This document shows positions 13,254 through 26,900 of a DNA stretch of 64,000 bases, in pieces (the stretch's first letter is position 1; each line of letters begins with the position of its first letter). The notes beneath the pieces are model-generated. The model was not told where the DNA came from, searched no databases, and saw only the letters and a program-made list of their open reading frames with translations. The stretch comes from Parasponia andersonii. Its lineage: Eukaryota; Streptophyta; Magnoliopsida; Rosales; Cannabaceae. The DNA lies in NCBI GenBank assembly GCA_002914805.1, contig JXTB01000103.1, positions 59,267-123,266 on the forward strand. Reading direction: 5' to 3'. The position numbers were made by a program, and so were the translations under genes.

Positions 13254-13542
13254 GTTCTATAGTACCTAACTCTGGAAAATCTCGATGGAGATAGGGCATT
13301 GGTGTTAGGTTCCAAATAAAGTCCTTTGAACGTAGCTGACATGCCGATGCTTGAAGCCTCAGGCAAGCCAACACCAACAAAACATGGGAGATAAAAATCA
13401 TCTTTTAAGTTAGGAGCGACTGCTTGCCACTTGGCTACTAGCTTTGCTAGTTGATTTATGGTGCCTTGTTTAAACACGACCAAGGCAGTTATAGTGGGTG
13501 GGAGTTTAATCAAATCAATTTTCCAAGCGTAGATGATGCCCA
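13254..13542 (-). pseudogene. BBE-like gene fragment, middle part
   Basis: On the minus strand this continuous open stretch reads GIIYAWKIDLIKLPP, then LAKLVAKWQAVAPNL, SATFKGLYLEP and, in another frame, FPELG. This is the part of BBE proteins that follows the flavin-binding glycine-rich loop and leads into the substrate domain. It is bounded by a hAT transposon at its upstream end (13543) and a Copia LTR at its downstream end (13253). A frame change lies between the SATFKGLYLEP and FPELG segments. Confidence 0.87.
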
Positions 13543-16500
13543 TAGGGGTGAAATTTGGTCGGTTTTCACTAAATTTTTCACCGAACCAAACATTTCAATT
13601 TTGACATTATAAAAACCGAAATGACCATTTGAAAATAAGAAACCACCCGAAACTGACAAGTTAGTTTTCGATCGATTTCGGTCAATTTTTTCGATTTGGG
13701 CATATTTATAACAATAAATTTCCAATTTGGGCCTAATTTTTGAACTTTTAATGACAAAATGCTAATTTTCTAAGCTTTATTTATTTCTTTCTTCAAATTC
13801 AAAATTCCAATCGTACTGCAATTTCTTTTTGGGCCTAATTGAAAAATAAATACTTAAATCACAATTACAACATTCAAAGTCTAATAGTCNAAAAAAAAAA
13901 CATTCAAAATCATATTAACCCCTCACTGAGTCAGTTGGGACTCATGTGTGATAGTAGAACCCTCCTCTACATAAAGCCGATTCTGAAGCAACTGTCGATA
14001 CTGGGGCAGCCAACACATCTCTCGCAATCTGAGATAATACAACATACTGCCTTGTTCTTGCTTTCCACTAGCCCAAGATATCAAAGTTCTCAGTAAATGG
14101 ATCCTCCTGTGATTCCATCAAATACTTATAAACTTCATTTTTTCCCTCTCCAAAATTTGCTGCTTGTTACATCAAATACAACTGCTTAACATTAGCTTCT
14201 GACTCATTTTATGTCTCCAAAGGCTCGATGGATAAAAAAGATGAACTACTACTTGAAAATTTAGGAGGTATTTGTGAGCTAGTAGTAGATGTAGTAGGAG
14301 ATAACTTGTCATTGTACTCAATAAACATATCATGCAATGTCTATTTAGTTGACTTTATCAATGTATCAACATCATCTTTCTCAAACATAAAGTTAAGACA
14401 ATGTCTAGTATACCCCAACTTGTACCTCGGATCTAACACCATGCCAAGAATCAACACAAGATTTAATTTATCAATACTCCCCCAATATTTGGTAAACTTT
14501 TTATGCATGTCTATAACCATCTTACATAAAAGATTATCAGGAGTGCTAGATAGACGATGCAAAGATCGTTGAACGTCAGAAATTTCATCCAAGTACAAGT
14601 TTGAGGTAGAATACAATGATCCACTGAATTTTAATGTCATCGTATAAAATGTTTTCAAAAATCTGACAATAAATTTGCATTCTCTCAATCTACATCTTGT
14701 GGTGGACCTTCTACTTTTTCTCCACTTAATCGCTTATCAAAATAGCTAGAAAAGTTCAAATCCTCCACTAATCTCTCAAATGTCTTCTGAAATTTTATTG
14801 TAGTTTCCCAGATAAAGTAGGTGGAATTTCACCTACTTGCACATCCAAGCATAAAAGAGACTTGGATTCAATATTATCCTCATAAACAAGCTCCTTAAAC
14901 CTTTTCAAACGTCCAGGCGAGGATCTAACATACCTAACAGTATTACGAGTACTTGCAATCGAAAAATCCAGCTCAATCAAGCCATCTCGCACAATCAAGT
15001 TTATGATATATGACAAACACACCTCATGTGTAGAAACTTTCCCTTCAAAATCATACCATCTTTTTTCCCCTCCAATTTTTTCTTCAACTTGTCTAATGCA
15101 ACACTATTAGTAGCTGCATGATCCACAGTAATTGTAAAAAGTTTCAACGCTCCCCAAGCACTTAAGCAATTAACAATTCTTGTGAGACCGTTTCCCCTTC
15201 ATGACTAGGGATTTGGACAAAATTTATAATTCTCTTTTGTAATCTCCAATCCCTATAATCCAATGTGTTGTTAGACACATATAATTAATATTTTGGATTG
15301 ATGTCCATGTATCTGTGGTAACACATATCCTTTGATTTCCTGAAATCTTCTTCAAATTTTCTTTTTCCAATAAAAACAACTAATAAATGTCCTTGGCAAC
15401 AGTTATCCTAGTGGGTGGTTCAAACTTTGGTTGCATATACAGACAAAATTGTCTAAAACCTTCACCTTCAACATGCCTAACAGGTAACTCATCTAAAACA
15501 ATGTACTTAACCAAGGCTTGCCTCTTCTTTACTCCAAGCCACTGCAACTAAGCTACTAGCACACTCCTCGTCAATATCCCCAATAGTTTTTTTTTTTTTA
15601 TGACAACACCTTTTGTTTTTTGTCTTCACCTCTACGAGGATATTTCTCACATTGATATTCTATATGAGCCTTCATTGTGCTAGTTCTATTTCTTTTTGTT
15701 TCACCCGCATAATCAACACCACAATAATTACAAGCAGCTCTTTGATTTTTTGCACCCTTATTAATAATAGTAAAATGATCCCAGACGACTCTTTTTTGTC
15801 TTTTCTTAGAATTAGGCTTCTCTTTACTCTTTTTTTTTTTCCCCCCCCCTTCTTCCCTTTTTTCCCATTCTTTTCCTTCTTACTATCTGAACTAACTGAA
15901 CTCTCACTTTCATCACCCTCCTCATCGTTGGAACTTGATTCAACATCTACAGGATCATGCTTGTTATGTAAAGTATCAAGGTCCATCATATTTTCAATTA
16001 AAACGCGATGTGCAAAAAACAAATTATCAATTCTATTGTATTGCAAGTAAATTTAAAAAAAAAAAAAAAACCATCAACACAAAAGAATCTAGAAAATTAA
16101 AAGATAAACAAACATAGCAATTACTGTTTTAGTCTTTCAGAAAATGATGTAAACAGCTAAGAAATGAGAGCTACATTAATCAAAGTATATACAACTATTA
16201 GAAAAGGCTAAGATTAATTTATTAAATAATCATTAAACATTAAATAAATAATACATAGAAAATGACGTTCATTTGGTGATTTGGTCAAAGAAATCATTAT
16301 ATTAAAGAATAATGCTCCTAGACTTATATGCATTGGTCGTTAAAGCTTTCTAATTTCTTAATAGCAGACTTATAAGATTAACAGAGGTCTTGAAAAAAGT
16401 AAAAACTTTTAGAAAAGATATTAGGATAATCATAACCACGCATGCACCAAGCTTTGAACACCAAACAAATCTGAAATCTCATACAAAAATAATTTAAGTT

Positions 16501-17110
16501 TAACAAAGCCCAAATAAAGACATTGGTCTCCTGTGCAGAGGCGGTGGTCGTGAGGTTCAAGGGCGAGTTAGCAGCCGCGATTGCCAGGGGCGAGTCGATG
16601 ATTGTTAGGTGCGGGTGGTGGGTGCGATTCGGCAAAGGCCTGCGAGGGAGGATGCCGAGAGGAGTCAATGTGAAGATCAGGTGGGGAAGGGAGAGTCGGC
16701 ACTGAGCAGTAAGACTCAGAGTAACCCAATTAGAGAGAATGAGAAAGTAAGAACGACGGCTAGGGTTTAGTTTTGTGCTGAAAGAGTGAAAGTCTGAACT
16801 AAAACAAAAACAAAAAGGTTTTTAAATGCTATATAAAATTTTATTCACATATTTTAATATATGAATGAACTTAACGTATATATATATATATATGTATATA
16901 ATATATAAATAAAAGCGTGTAGAATAATTCAATAAGAAAGTCGATCGGTTTCGGTGACCGAATAATGGAAATATCGGAAACCGAAACCGAACCGACCGAC
17001 CAATTCCTCAACTCGATCAGTTTTTAAAACCGAAAATTTCGGTTATGATGTAGCACCGACCATTCGGTTTGTCGGGCGGTTTCGGTTTGTCGGTTTTTAT
17101 TTTCAGCCCT
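13543..17110 (-). mobile_element. hAT (Ac-like) DNA transposon inserted in the BBE-like gene
   Basis: The ends are imperfect inverted repeats: AGGGGTGAAA on the left and, read inward from the right, AGGGCTGAAAA. Both ends carry many ACCGAA/TTCGGT motifs, the subterminal repeats usual for plant hAT elements. The flanks show an imperfect 8-bp target duplication, GATGCCCA on the left and GATACCCC on the right (6 of 8 bases), which fits hAT insertion followed by drift. BBE coding sequence resumes on each side. An N lies at 13890. Confidence 0.88.
13930..15990 (-). pseudogene. hAT transposase with BED zinc finger, degenerate
   Basis: In order on the minus strand there is an acidic and lysine-rich N-terminus (15990-15830), then a BED finger with CNYCGVDYAGETK and HIEYQC (about 15790-15650). 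Next come the middle segments INLIVRDGLIELDFSIA and YVRSSPGRLKRFKEL (15010-14890) and LKFSGSLYSTSN with LDPRYKLGYTRHC (14640-14390). Last is the C-terminal dimerisation region with YLMESQEDPFTENFDIL and SQIARDVLAAPVSTVASESA (14130-13960). The order matches a whole Ac-family transposase. Stops and frame changes break it, so the element can no longer move itself. Confidence 0.87.
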
Positions 17111-17111
17111 G

Positions 17112-17291
17112 ATACCCCAAACCCTACCTCCTCCTCTTCTGATCGCCCAAAACACATCCTTTCCCATGCCCTTCTGGTCTAACAGCCGCCCATTAGCATC
17201 GACTACTAGTGCATCCACTGCGTTGTTGGCTACCCATGCTATGTTTCTGCGACAACAACCCGAATCCACTGCCAGAAGTATGGATCGTCTC
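17112..17291 (-). pseudogene. BBE-like gene fragment, FAD-binding part
   Basis: On the minus strand the sequence reads [12 protein letters not shown] and, after a frame change, [25 protein letters not shown] and GGGRVWGI. These are the conserved parts of the FAD-binding domain of BBE enzymes, just before the hAT insertion point. The upstream N-terminal part, which would hold the flavin-linking His and Cys and the signal peptide, is missing; a Copia remnant begins at 17292. Confidence 0.87.
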
Positions 17292-20200
17292 TGTTGTTAC
17301 TATGCCTAGAATTAGAAACGCATTAATAAGACAATCATTTACGCATTTGCACTGCAAATATAATCAATGATTGTATGGATATATATAATATATCCTGTTG
17401 TAAATAATACAGAATATATTATAGCCTAAAGAATAGCAACTCAAATAACTAGATATGAGATAATGAATTATGATTAACTCTTACAAATCTCTATTTATAG
17501 GGCATTGGTGAATGAATTAAATTATTTATTTTTTGGATGAACTATAGTCATATGTTTATAATTTTTTACAAATATTTCTATTCAGTGAATGAATTAAAAT
17601 TATTCATTTATTTGGGTGAACTATAGCCACGTATTTATTTAAGCAAGATATATCTATATATTTGTTAAAGTAAATTATATATTGTACCAAATTATATCCA
17701 TAAATTCATTTTGCTAAATCTCTATCATTCAATGAATTTTGGGCTTGGGATTAGGTTTGTAAAATACTCCACAATAATGGCATTTAAATACAAAGATCCA
17801 CAATACTCCCTCTTAGATATTCATTATACAAGGATATGACTCGTTAAAACCTTATTAGGAAAAAGTCATGTGGGAGAAAAATCCAAGTAAAGGAAAAAGA
17901 GTACATCATTTTTATTCCTGTTATGCTTTGAAGAGTGCTTTATTAAAAACCTTATAGGAAAACCCAATGAGACAAAATCTTAGCTAAGAAAAAAAGAGTA
18001 TACACATGACTATCTCCCCTCATGTAAACATGACTAATTCACTTAAAGTTTTTTGAATAGGCGCATTACAATTTTATGCACCAAATTCTTGAATAATGTA
18101 ATAAGGAATGATTTTGTGAATAGATCTGCCAAGTTCTTATTAGAATTTTACCCTAAAAAGCAGATTTTCAATTTTACCCTTTTGAGTATAAATAACTTTC
18201 TTTTATATGAAATTATGATATTTGCTAGATTAAACTATCTTAGTTGAATAGTTTATTCATTTGAAAAAGATTCCATGACTTTATATGTATATAAAGAAAC
18301 AAACATGATTAAGTGTCAATTATGGAGAGACTTGTTTCTTCATTTAAGTCTAAATGAAGTAATTTACAATCTGTAAATAAAGATGGAATACTTTATTTAC
18401 TATAGGTTGTAGTGTTTGTCTATCTCAACGGGAATGATGTGTCTCAAATCATTGAAGTATCTAACTTCTGATAGAAACACTAATACAATATAAACAAGTT
18501 ATGTGTGTTAAACTGGACTAGGTAATATAAAGAATTGGAGTTCATTTCTTATATTATCACAAACTAGCTCTTAGCATATAAATCTTAATCCTTGATATTT
18601 GACTGGACTTACTTTCATGAGTTATAGCCTTTTGATTTGTTAAAAGACTAACCTCTATGAAATTAGAGGTGAACTCTGGTATATTGGAGGTTATGGCTCA
18701 TGAATTGATGGGAACACCAAATAGTTAATGACGCTATACATTAATACTACTTTAGGTTCTTTCAGGATTCATGGAATAATTAAATCTAAGATCTTAGTGT
18801 TTACTTTGTGAATTGGTTGATAATTTTGTCTAAATGGCCATTGAGAACAAAATTATCGACAATATTATTCCTTGATATTAGACAAAATTATCGATAATAT
18901 TATTCCTTGATAGAAAGATGGTAACTTAAAGGTAAATAGGTATTGGAGGGATATTACGGTAATTTCACTTATCCAACTACGGCATTGTCTAGGGATTATA
19001 TATGTGGTATAGAATATACTAGATGGATTGGTTAATCAAGGTTAGTTGATTAAATCTCTATAAAAAGCATGACATTTAATCTAAGAGTGCAGTATTGGGC
19101 CTTTAGTGGAGTGTCCAATTTACTAATAATATTTATATAAATACCATAATAATAGTTATTATGTATTTATCATATTGTTGGAGCTTAGATTATTTGGATC
19201 CATTAGGTCTCTTGTCTAGCTCAATTAAGCTCATTAATTGGTTAGTGGTATTTGTGAAATTAGTTTCATGAAATTGTGTAAAATAATGATTCTATATAGA
19301 AGTTGGTATTTTTATAAATAAGTTTCATGAGTTGGACATATTTATAAAAATACACCCAAAGCCCAAATTGAAGAACAAGCCCAATCCTAATTGGACTAGG
19401 GCTAGCAGTTTTTGGTCCCATATATATAAGATATATGAGAAAAAAAACTACACAGTAGCTCTTAGAGAGTCACACGCATAGACACAAGGAGAAAGAGAGA
19501 AAAACGGCCAAGCCTGAGAAAGAGAGAAGAGAAAAGTTTTCTACTATCTCACAGTCCCATCTCACGTCCCAGTATTCCATAGGATCAAGAAGGCATTCTT
19601 GATCATTCTCCAACGAATGTTTCGACTTAGTGCCCACCTACTTCATCAACCAAGAGCAAGAGCATAGATAAGAAGATCTAGGGTTGGAGGTTTGATCACT
19701 ATCAATAAGGAGATTAAGGAGGAACACGCTATAAGAGGTAAACCCTAATCTCATCTCTAGGGTTTTGTATCTAGATTTGATTTATATTGTATGTGATCCT
19801 GTATATGATGCATGTGTGTTATATGGTTATGAAAATTGTTTTCATGTAAAATTTTAAAACTTAAATCCGCTATTTTTCCGCTGTATTCATAATATGATCA
19901 AGTATTTTTCATATCTGCATGCATGCATGATTTTCCTAAGTGCTAGGTCAATTTACCAATAGTTCTCACTAAAGCGAATTTGTTAAATATTGATATCACC
20001 TTTCTTTTGAAATTCATGTGCAAAGAGCAATTTGGGCTATATATACTTAGTTCTATCGCTTTTGATATAGTCTCCTTTAAATTGAGCAATATATGCAGCA
20101 TTATCCTCATGTATCACAATTGGAATTGGTTTGATGGAAATTAATTTGCATATTTCTTGAATATGTTGGATCATGGATCTCAACATACACATTCTTGGCT

Positions 20201-20440
20201 TGCCTCATGAAGTACAATTATTTCATAATGATTTGAGAAAGTAGAGATAATAGTTTGTTTCCTAGAATACCGGGATATTGTTGTGTCACTATTGATAAAT
20301 ACATAACATATATGAGATCAAGCTTTATGTAAGTCAGATAAGTATTTTGCATCTACAAAACCAATTAATTGTAATATAGATTTATTAAATTTATCAAATA
20401 CCTAGGTGCTTTTTTTTTCCTTAGCTATAGTACAACACAA
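17292..20440 (-). mobile_element. Copia retrotransposon remnant (LTR and 3' coding end), minus orientation
   Basis: The 3' LTR occupies about 17292-17805 and holds CTATAAATAG on the minus strand (17491-17500), a good TATA box. Its plus-strand ends are TGTTGTTAC on the left and about CCACAATA on the right. Coding similarity on the minus strand covers the end of the polyprotein with the RNase H region: NLADLFTK near 18130, and further upstream parts at about 19970-20400. A different LTR (18138-19961) splits it. The 5' half is absent, so the copy is truncated and broken; the right limit is approximate. Confidence 0.8.
18138..19961 (+). repeat. Solo LTR nested in the Copia remnant, with exact 5-bp target duplication
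   Basis: An 1824-bp block begins TATTAGAATT and ends TTTACCAATA and is flanked by GTTCT on both sides (18133-18137 and 19962-19966). Copia coding sequence lies on both sides of the block, so this is a clean insertion. A TATATATAAG box at 19421-19430 is followed by a plausible transcript leader with GA-rich sequence. No coding region and no second LTR copy were seen, hence a solo LTR. The ends are not the usual TG..CA. It looks whole as a solo LTR and is younger than its host element. Confidence 0.75.
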
Positions 20441-22468
20441 TAATACCAAATTGGCCTTCATAAAACTACAAGTTCTCATATTTTATAGTTTGAACTAATG
20501 ATTAGAAAATAAATAAAAGATCACGTTTTCTTAGATAGTACGAGTAATAAAGAATATGAAGATGATTTTTGGGTAGTGATTTTTTCATCGTCTCTTTTAG
20601 CCTTAACAAATTTTTTTTTTTCCTAAAAAAATTGTTTTCCTTCTAATTTGCTTTCAAAAAATGGATTTGCACCATCCATAATTAATCAATGAAGTCACAC
20701 AAACTTAAGGTATACGACAAGAAAGAAGAAGAGGGAGAAGACATTGTAGGCAAAAGCTAATTTTGGTAGGTTGTTAATGGCTGGTCTGGAACATCAATCT
20801 ATAAACCAAACCGCAGGTGTAATTTGGCCAATATGCCAGACCGTTCCGTCTGTATTGGCACTCAAACCAGTAAGATTGCACCTATATTTTGTAGTACGAT
20901 CTAGACAGTTTTCATGGTTTGAACAATCTTAACATAGTACCTATATCAAACAAAACATAGTCCAAATAATAATACATAAAGAGCATTCTTAACATATTCC
21001 AAATATTAAATCAAAAATAACATACTTAAAGCTTATAATCAAATTAGAAGTCCTAATTATTTTAAACTTAAGTTACAATAATCAAAATGGAAGCAATCTT
21101 AAAATCTATATTATTTTAAATAAATTACAACACAACCATACATCTTAAGTAAGGTAGCTTAATAAAAAGTTATAGATGCTCTTCATTTAGCTTCAAGTAA
21201 CAAAAACAAACTTATATTAGACAAATATACACATCATAAGTACATATTACAATAAATATTACAAAATAACTAATAACCATGCACTACAATACATTTTTTT
21301 ACATATAAAACTATTTATAAAACTAATTTATCTGGTGGTTTAAAACTGAGTATTTTCAATCAGCAAATTGAAGTGAACCGTTAGATTTGCTACTTTTCCA
21401 ATCCATTATTGACCACAAATGTGCTACAATTACGCAAATTAGCATAGATTAGTCAGTTTTCGTAGTTTGGCGAAACTAAAGAGGAAAAAAAATGGTGAAT
21501 AGGCTCCAAATTGTTCCTAACACTATTCTTTGGAGAGAAAATAATAATAATAATAATAATAATAATAAAGGATAATCACAAATAAATATCCTAAATTTTG
21601 GTTTTTTTGAAAGAAACCTTGACTTTTCAATTTTGCAAAATAATACATTGGTATTTCAGATTTCTACAAATTTAATATTGACCAATTAAAAAGACATAAT
21701 TACCCCTCTTTTAAGTAATTAAGAACGATTAAACTTGGGGTACTGCATGTAAGAAAGAGAAAAAAGAAAAGAAAATGAGTATGCATTTCACAACTTCAAA
21801 AAAAAAAAAAAGCCTTCCAAACGTTGATGCACCGTCCAACATGCCATTCGTTGATCAAGTTGCAGCTTCTAAGGCTGAGTATCAGTCAGGATAGGTAAGT
21901 AACTCGCCCGATCAATGTCTAATTGCATTTTTACAGCCTAAAACCCACCCAATTTTAGAATTTTGAATTTGTAACCTGCCAATAAATTGGTCGGGTTGGT
22001 TGGGTTAACTCGGCTTAGTATTTATATGTATAATTTTAGTGTTTTTTATACTATTTTCCCATATTTTTTATTTTTATATAATATATATTTAAAAGTAAAT
22101 TAAAAAAAATAAGAATAAATCTTATTCAGTCGAGTTGGATTACATTGAGTGAGTTGTCAAAACTGTCTAACTTGACTATTGTAACTTTGAGTTAGTATTT
22201 ATTAACTTAATTTCAAACTCGAGTTACCTTTTAATTAGGTTGGTCGGATTATTCGAGTTGGTCGTATTAAAGAGTTTTTTGCATACCCTAGTAGCTTCAA
22301 CCACTGTTACTCTTCATGGGGGTAGTTTTCTATTCCTTGCATCAACCATGGTAGATTGTTTTGAACAGGGGTGAGAATATATGGTGAATGAAGATTGTAG
22401 AACATAAGACATAGGGAATTATGGGCTATTTTCCATTAGTAAGTGAAAGTTGAGATCAGATCAAGAAT
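20441..22468. other. AT-rich spacer, possible small hAT-like debris
   Basis: No gene is seen. (ATA)n lies at 21541-21568. The stretch at about 21880-22295 is enriched in GGTTGG/CGGGTT and ACTCGA motifs like the subterminal parts of non-autonomous hAT elements, but I could not fix its ends. Confidence 0.4.
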
Positions 22469-22504
22469 CAACTAAAAATGTGTACTATTATGGTACGTGT
22501 ACGG

Positions 22505-22740
22505 AAGCGCCGTGATAAACGGGGCAATACTACGGCACCTAAAAAACGCCGTAGTATAGGATCTTTAATGGTGCCTAGTGGGCGCCGTTGGATATAACTT
22601 TCACGGTGCCTAAGGCGTTGTGATACACATCTACCACAGTACCTAAAAAGTGTCGTGGTATTTAACTTTCACGGCGCCCATAAGGTGCCGTGATATATTT
22701 TTCTCGGTGCCCATATGGCGCTGAGGTAGAGGCCCTATAT
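22505..22740. repeat. Left subterminal repeats of the CACTA element
   Basis: Several degenerate copies of a 20-30 bp motif with the core CACGGCGCC or ACGGTGCC alternate in both orientations. In CACTA elements such arrays are the binding sites of the TNPA-type protein. Sequence similarity to the array at 32620-33115 ties the two ends together. The inferred start of the element's transcript may lie just downstream, near CCCTATATAAAAGA (22732-22745). Confidence 0.75.
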
Positions 22741-23936
22741 AAAAGACCCAAAATAACGAGGGCGGCAGCCACTCGCCCTTTTCTCTCTTCACTTCCAGCC
22801 GCGGCCAAGTCTCCCTCTTCTACCATTTTCACCATTTTTTCTGACAAACAAGGTATGTTTAAGCTTTTAAACTCATTTTTGTCACTAAAATTAGATTACC
22901 TATTGTCTTAACCATGATTTTGACCAATTATTTTGTAGAAATTTCATATTTTCGGTTATATTTAAAAGAGTTTATATTTGAAACCCTAATTTATCAAATG
23001 TGAATATCTTGAGTATGTATTAATAATCTTTACTATTGTAAGGCCGAGTTAGACTATTTATTTAGTAGAAATCTTATTTTTGGGTATGTTTTGCTATTTA
23101 AGTACAAATTAATCTGAATTTGTTATTATTTTGTTGCTATTTTTTTTATTTATTTTAGGTGAAATGTGAGTTCATTTAGTTGTAAAAAGTTTCAAATTGA
23201 AGATGTGTTATATGAATTTATACCAATTTCATGTTTATTTACTAGAAATCATATATTAGGTTATGTTTTTTAATTTCCATCCTTAGTGTCAATTAATCTA
23301 AATTTATGCAATTTTAATTGAATATTGTGTAGTTTTTTAGAAATTTACATATTCAATGTTTAATTTAAAGTATTGTGGATTATGGATATTTAATTTTATT
23401 TATCATTTTAATTTGCGTATAGGTTTTAGTAGAAGTTAGAGAACTTAGATTACTTATGAATTAGTAAACTAAGCAAACTGAGGTATGTTTTCTCAAATTT
23501 TTTTCTTTTATTGACTTATGCATGTCACTTTCACATTAGTTTTATCTTATTATTTTCAAAAATTTAAACCCGATGAGATATGATATCATATAGGAAATTA
23601 TATGTTGTGGTGATATGATGATGTTATAATTATGTGGGATTGGTTGAGTTTATTATTTGTGTTGATATTGTTTTGTCATATGTTATATTTGGTTGATTGA
23701 CAAATTGTTTGTAATAAATGAGACTATTTAAGAATAAATTAAGTTCTGAATTTGATAGTACTTAGAAATATAAGAATAATTTAAAATGAGTGTTAATTTA
23801 TAATTGGTGGTTTAGTTACTTAATTGGTTAATGCTAGAAATAGGGGAGATTATGTACAATTTTTTATGGTACTCAATTTAGTTAGTTTTTTATATCAGTT
23901 ATTTATTTATTTATTTTTTTTCAATTGTGCTTAGAA

Positions 23937-26900
23937 TGGATAAGAAATGGATATTGGTGGATAGACTATCGACTGAATATAGAAAGGGAGTTGATAGCTT
24001 TTTGGAGTTTGCTATTGAAAATGTCAAAGATTCCAATTTAATTCCATGTCCATGTATTAAATGTGAAAATTTGTAAAAAATAGGTGTTAAAAAGATAAAA
24101 GAACACTTATATTTCAATGGAATAGATCAAAGTTATAAACAATGGATTTAGCATGGTGAAAAGGTTTCAATTATCGAATTTTTGTCAAAGAAGAGTATAA
24201 GAGATGATTATGAGTTAGATTTAAATGATGATATTTTTGAAATAATTGATGATGCACAGTATGAAACAGATGTAGATCCTATTAAGTTTCAATCATTACT
24301 TAATGATGCTGAGAAACCGATCTATCCGGGTTATACGAAATTTACAATGTTGTCTGCATTATTGAAATTGTATAATTTGAAAGCAAAACATGGATAGAGT
24401 GATAAGAGTTTTTCAGACTTGTTAGCTTTACTAGGAGAGATATTGCCAAATGATAATGAGATGCCACTTTCTTTTTATGAGGCTAAAAAGACTTTATGCT
24501 CATTGGGTATGCAATATGAGAAAATTCACACTTGCCCAAATGATTGTATTTTATATCGACAGAAATTTAAAGATGCAATTTGTTGTCCAGTATGTGGTGA
24601 GCCTAGGTGGCAACAGAATAAGAATTCTAAAGAGGTAAAAGTTGGAACCCCTGCTAAGGTTTTGTAGTATATTCCTTCAATTCCTCGTTTTACCCGTCTA
24701 TTCCGAAATTGTGAGCATGCTAAAAATCTAATATAGCATGCAAATGAGAGGATAGAAGATGGTAAATTTAGACATCCAACCGATTCACCGGCTTGGAAAA
24801 CAATAGATTACAAATAGCCTTCTTTTGGAAGTGATCCAATGAATCTTCATCTTGGTCTATCTGTGGATGATATTAATCCTCATACAACTCTAAATAGCAA
24901 ATACAGTTGTTGGCCTGTAATGCTTGTAATCTATAATCTTCCTCCATGGTTGTGTATGAAAAGAAAGTTTACACTTCTTACAATGTTAATATCAGGACCT
25001 AGACAACCTGGTAATGACATTGATGTATATTTAGCCCTATTGATTGATGAATTGAACAGTTTATGGAATGATGGTGTGAAAGCTTATGATGCATATAAGG
25101 ATGAAGATTTTACTCTCAAGGCTGTGTTACTATGGACAATCAATGACTTCCCTGCATATGGAAATTTGTTTGGATTTTCCACTAAAGGATATAAAGCATG
25201 TCCTATTTGTGATGAGAAAACAAGTTGTCAGTTCTTAACACATACTAGAAAATTGAGTTATATGGGCCATAGAAGATTTTTACCTCGTAAACATGTATAA
25301 AGAAATTAGAAAAAAGCTTTTAATGGTTCTCAAGAATTTGAATTGGCACCACAACCTTTAACTGGGATAGAGATACTAGAAACAGTCTCTAAGCTTGAAT
25401 TTAGGCTTAGAAAGGTTAAAATAAGTGATATCAGTAAGAAAAGAAAAAGACACAGTAATGTGAAGGTTGTAAAAACCCCAAAAAGTTGTTGGAAGAATAA
25501 ATCTATATTCTTTAAGTTAGAGTATTGGCAACATTTACTTCTAAGACATAACTTAGATGTCATGCATATTGAAAAGAAAATTTGTGATAGTATAATTGGA
25601 ACTTTATTAAATATTCCAGGGAAGAATAAGGATAGTATTGGTGCCCACATAGATCTTGTTAACATGGGTGTTCAAAAAGAGTTAGCTCCTAAAATAGGGG
25701 AGAAGCGAACATATTTACCCCCCTACTTGCTTCACATTGAAAAAAGAAGAAAAATATCAATTGTGTTAATCTTTATTTAATGTGAAGGTTCCTGAAGGCT
25801 ATTCTTCTAATATTAGAACATTAGTGGATATGGACAATTTGAAACTAGTTGGACTTAAATCTCATAATTGTCATACACTAATGCAACATCTACTACCTAT
25901 AGCGATCATATCCGTATTACCTAAAAATGTTCGATATGCAATCACCAGATTATGCTTATTTTTTAATGGAATTTGTTCTAAGGTGGTCGATATATCCAAG
26001 TTAGACGAACTACAACGTGAACTTGTTGTAACATTGTGCATGTTCGAGCAGTTTTTTCCTCCTAGTTTTTTTTTATATAATGATACATCTTACTGTACAT
26101 TTGGTTAGAAAAGTGAAGTTATGTGGTCCTGTTTATTTGAGATGGATGTATCCATTTGAGAGATGCATGAAAATTCTAAAAGAATATGTTAGAAATCGAA
26201 GCTGGCCAGAAGGATGCTTTGTAGAGTGTTATATCGCAAAAGAAGCTGTTGAGTTTTATTCTAAGTATTTGGCAAATGTAGAAGTTATCGGAGTATTCAC
26301 ATCTTCAAATATTAATAAAAGCGTAAGTAGTGGTGTCATGTGTATAGTTAAACGAGAATAACTAGACCGAGCATATCGTATTGTGTTACAAAATATAGCT
26401 GAAGTCCAACCTTTCATCGAGAAAGTTTTATTGCGAATTAGATTTGTATTGATTGAATGTTGAATTCTTTAATAATTATGGTTTACTTTGGGGATGATTT
26501 GTTGAAAGGAGTATATAAATTGGATCAAAACATAATTCTCAATGAAATCAAAAAGAGAGAAGTGGATCTATGAAGAACATCATCGAACTTTTATTAGTTG
26601 GTTTCCCGAACGGGTAATTCCAATTAGTTATTACAATTAATAGTTTGATTTCATTTTTTTCTTATTTTAGAGTATGAGTACTAATATGTTGGATTTTCTA
26701 ATTATTAATTTTTCATTTTGAATAGATTGTAGTTGAAATGAACAAGGCAACACATAATCTATCTGATACATTGAAATGGATATCACGTGGACCATCATTG
26801 GATGTAATTAAGTATAATACTTATCAAGTTAACAGTGTTCATTTTGCACAAGAGACCGCGACAACATAAGAACAACCCAAAATAGTGGGGTAAGTATTGT

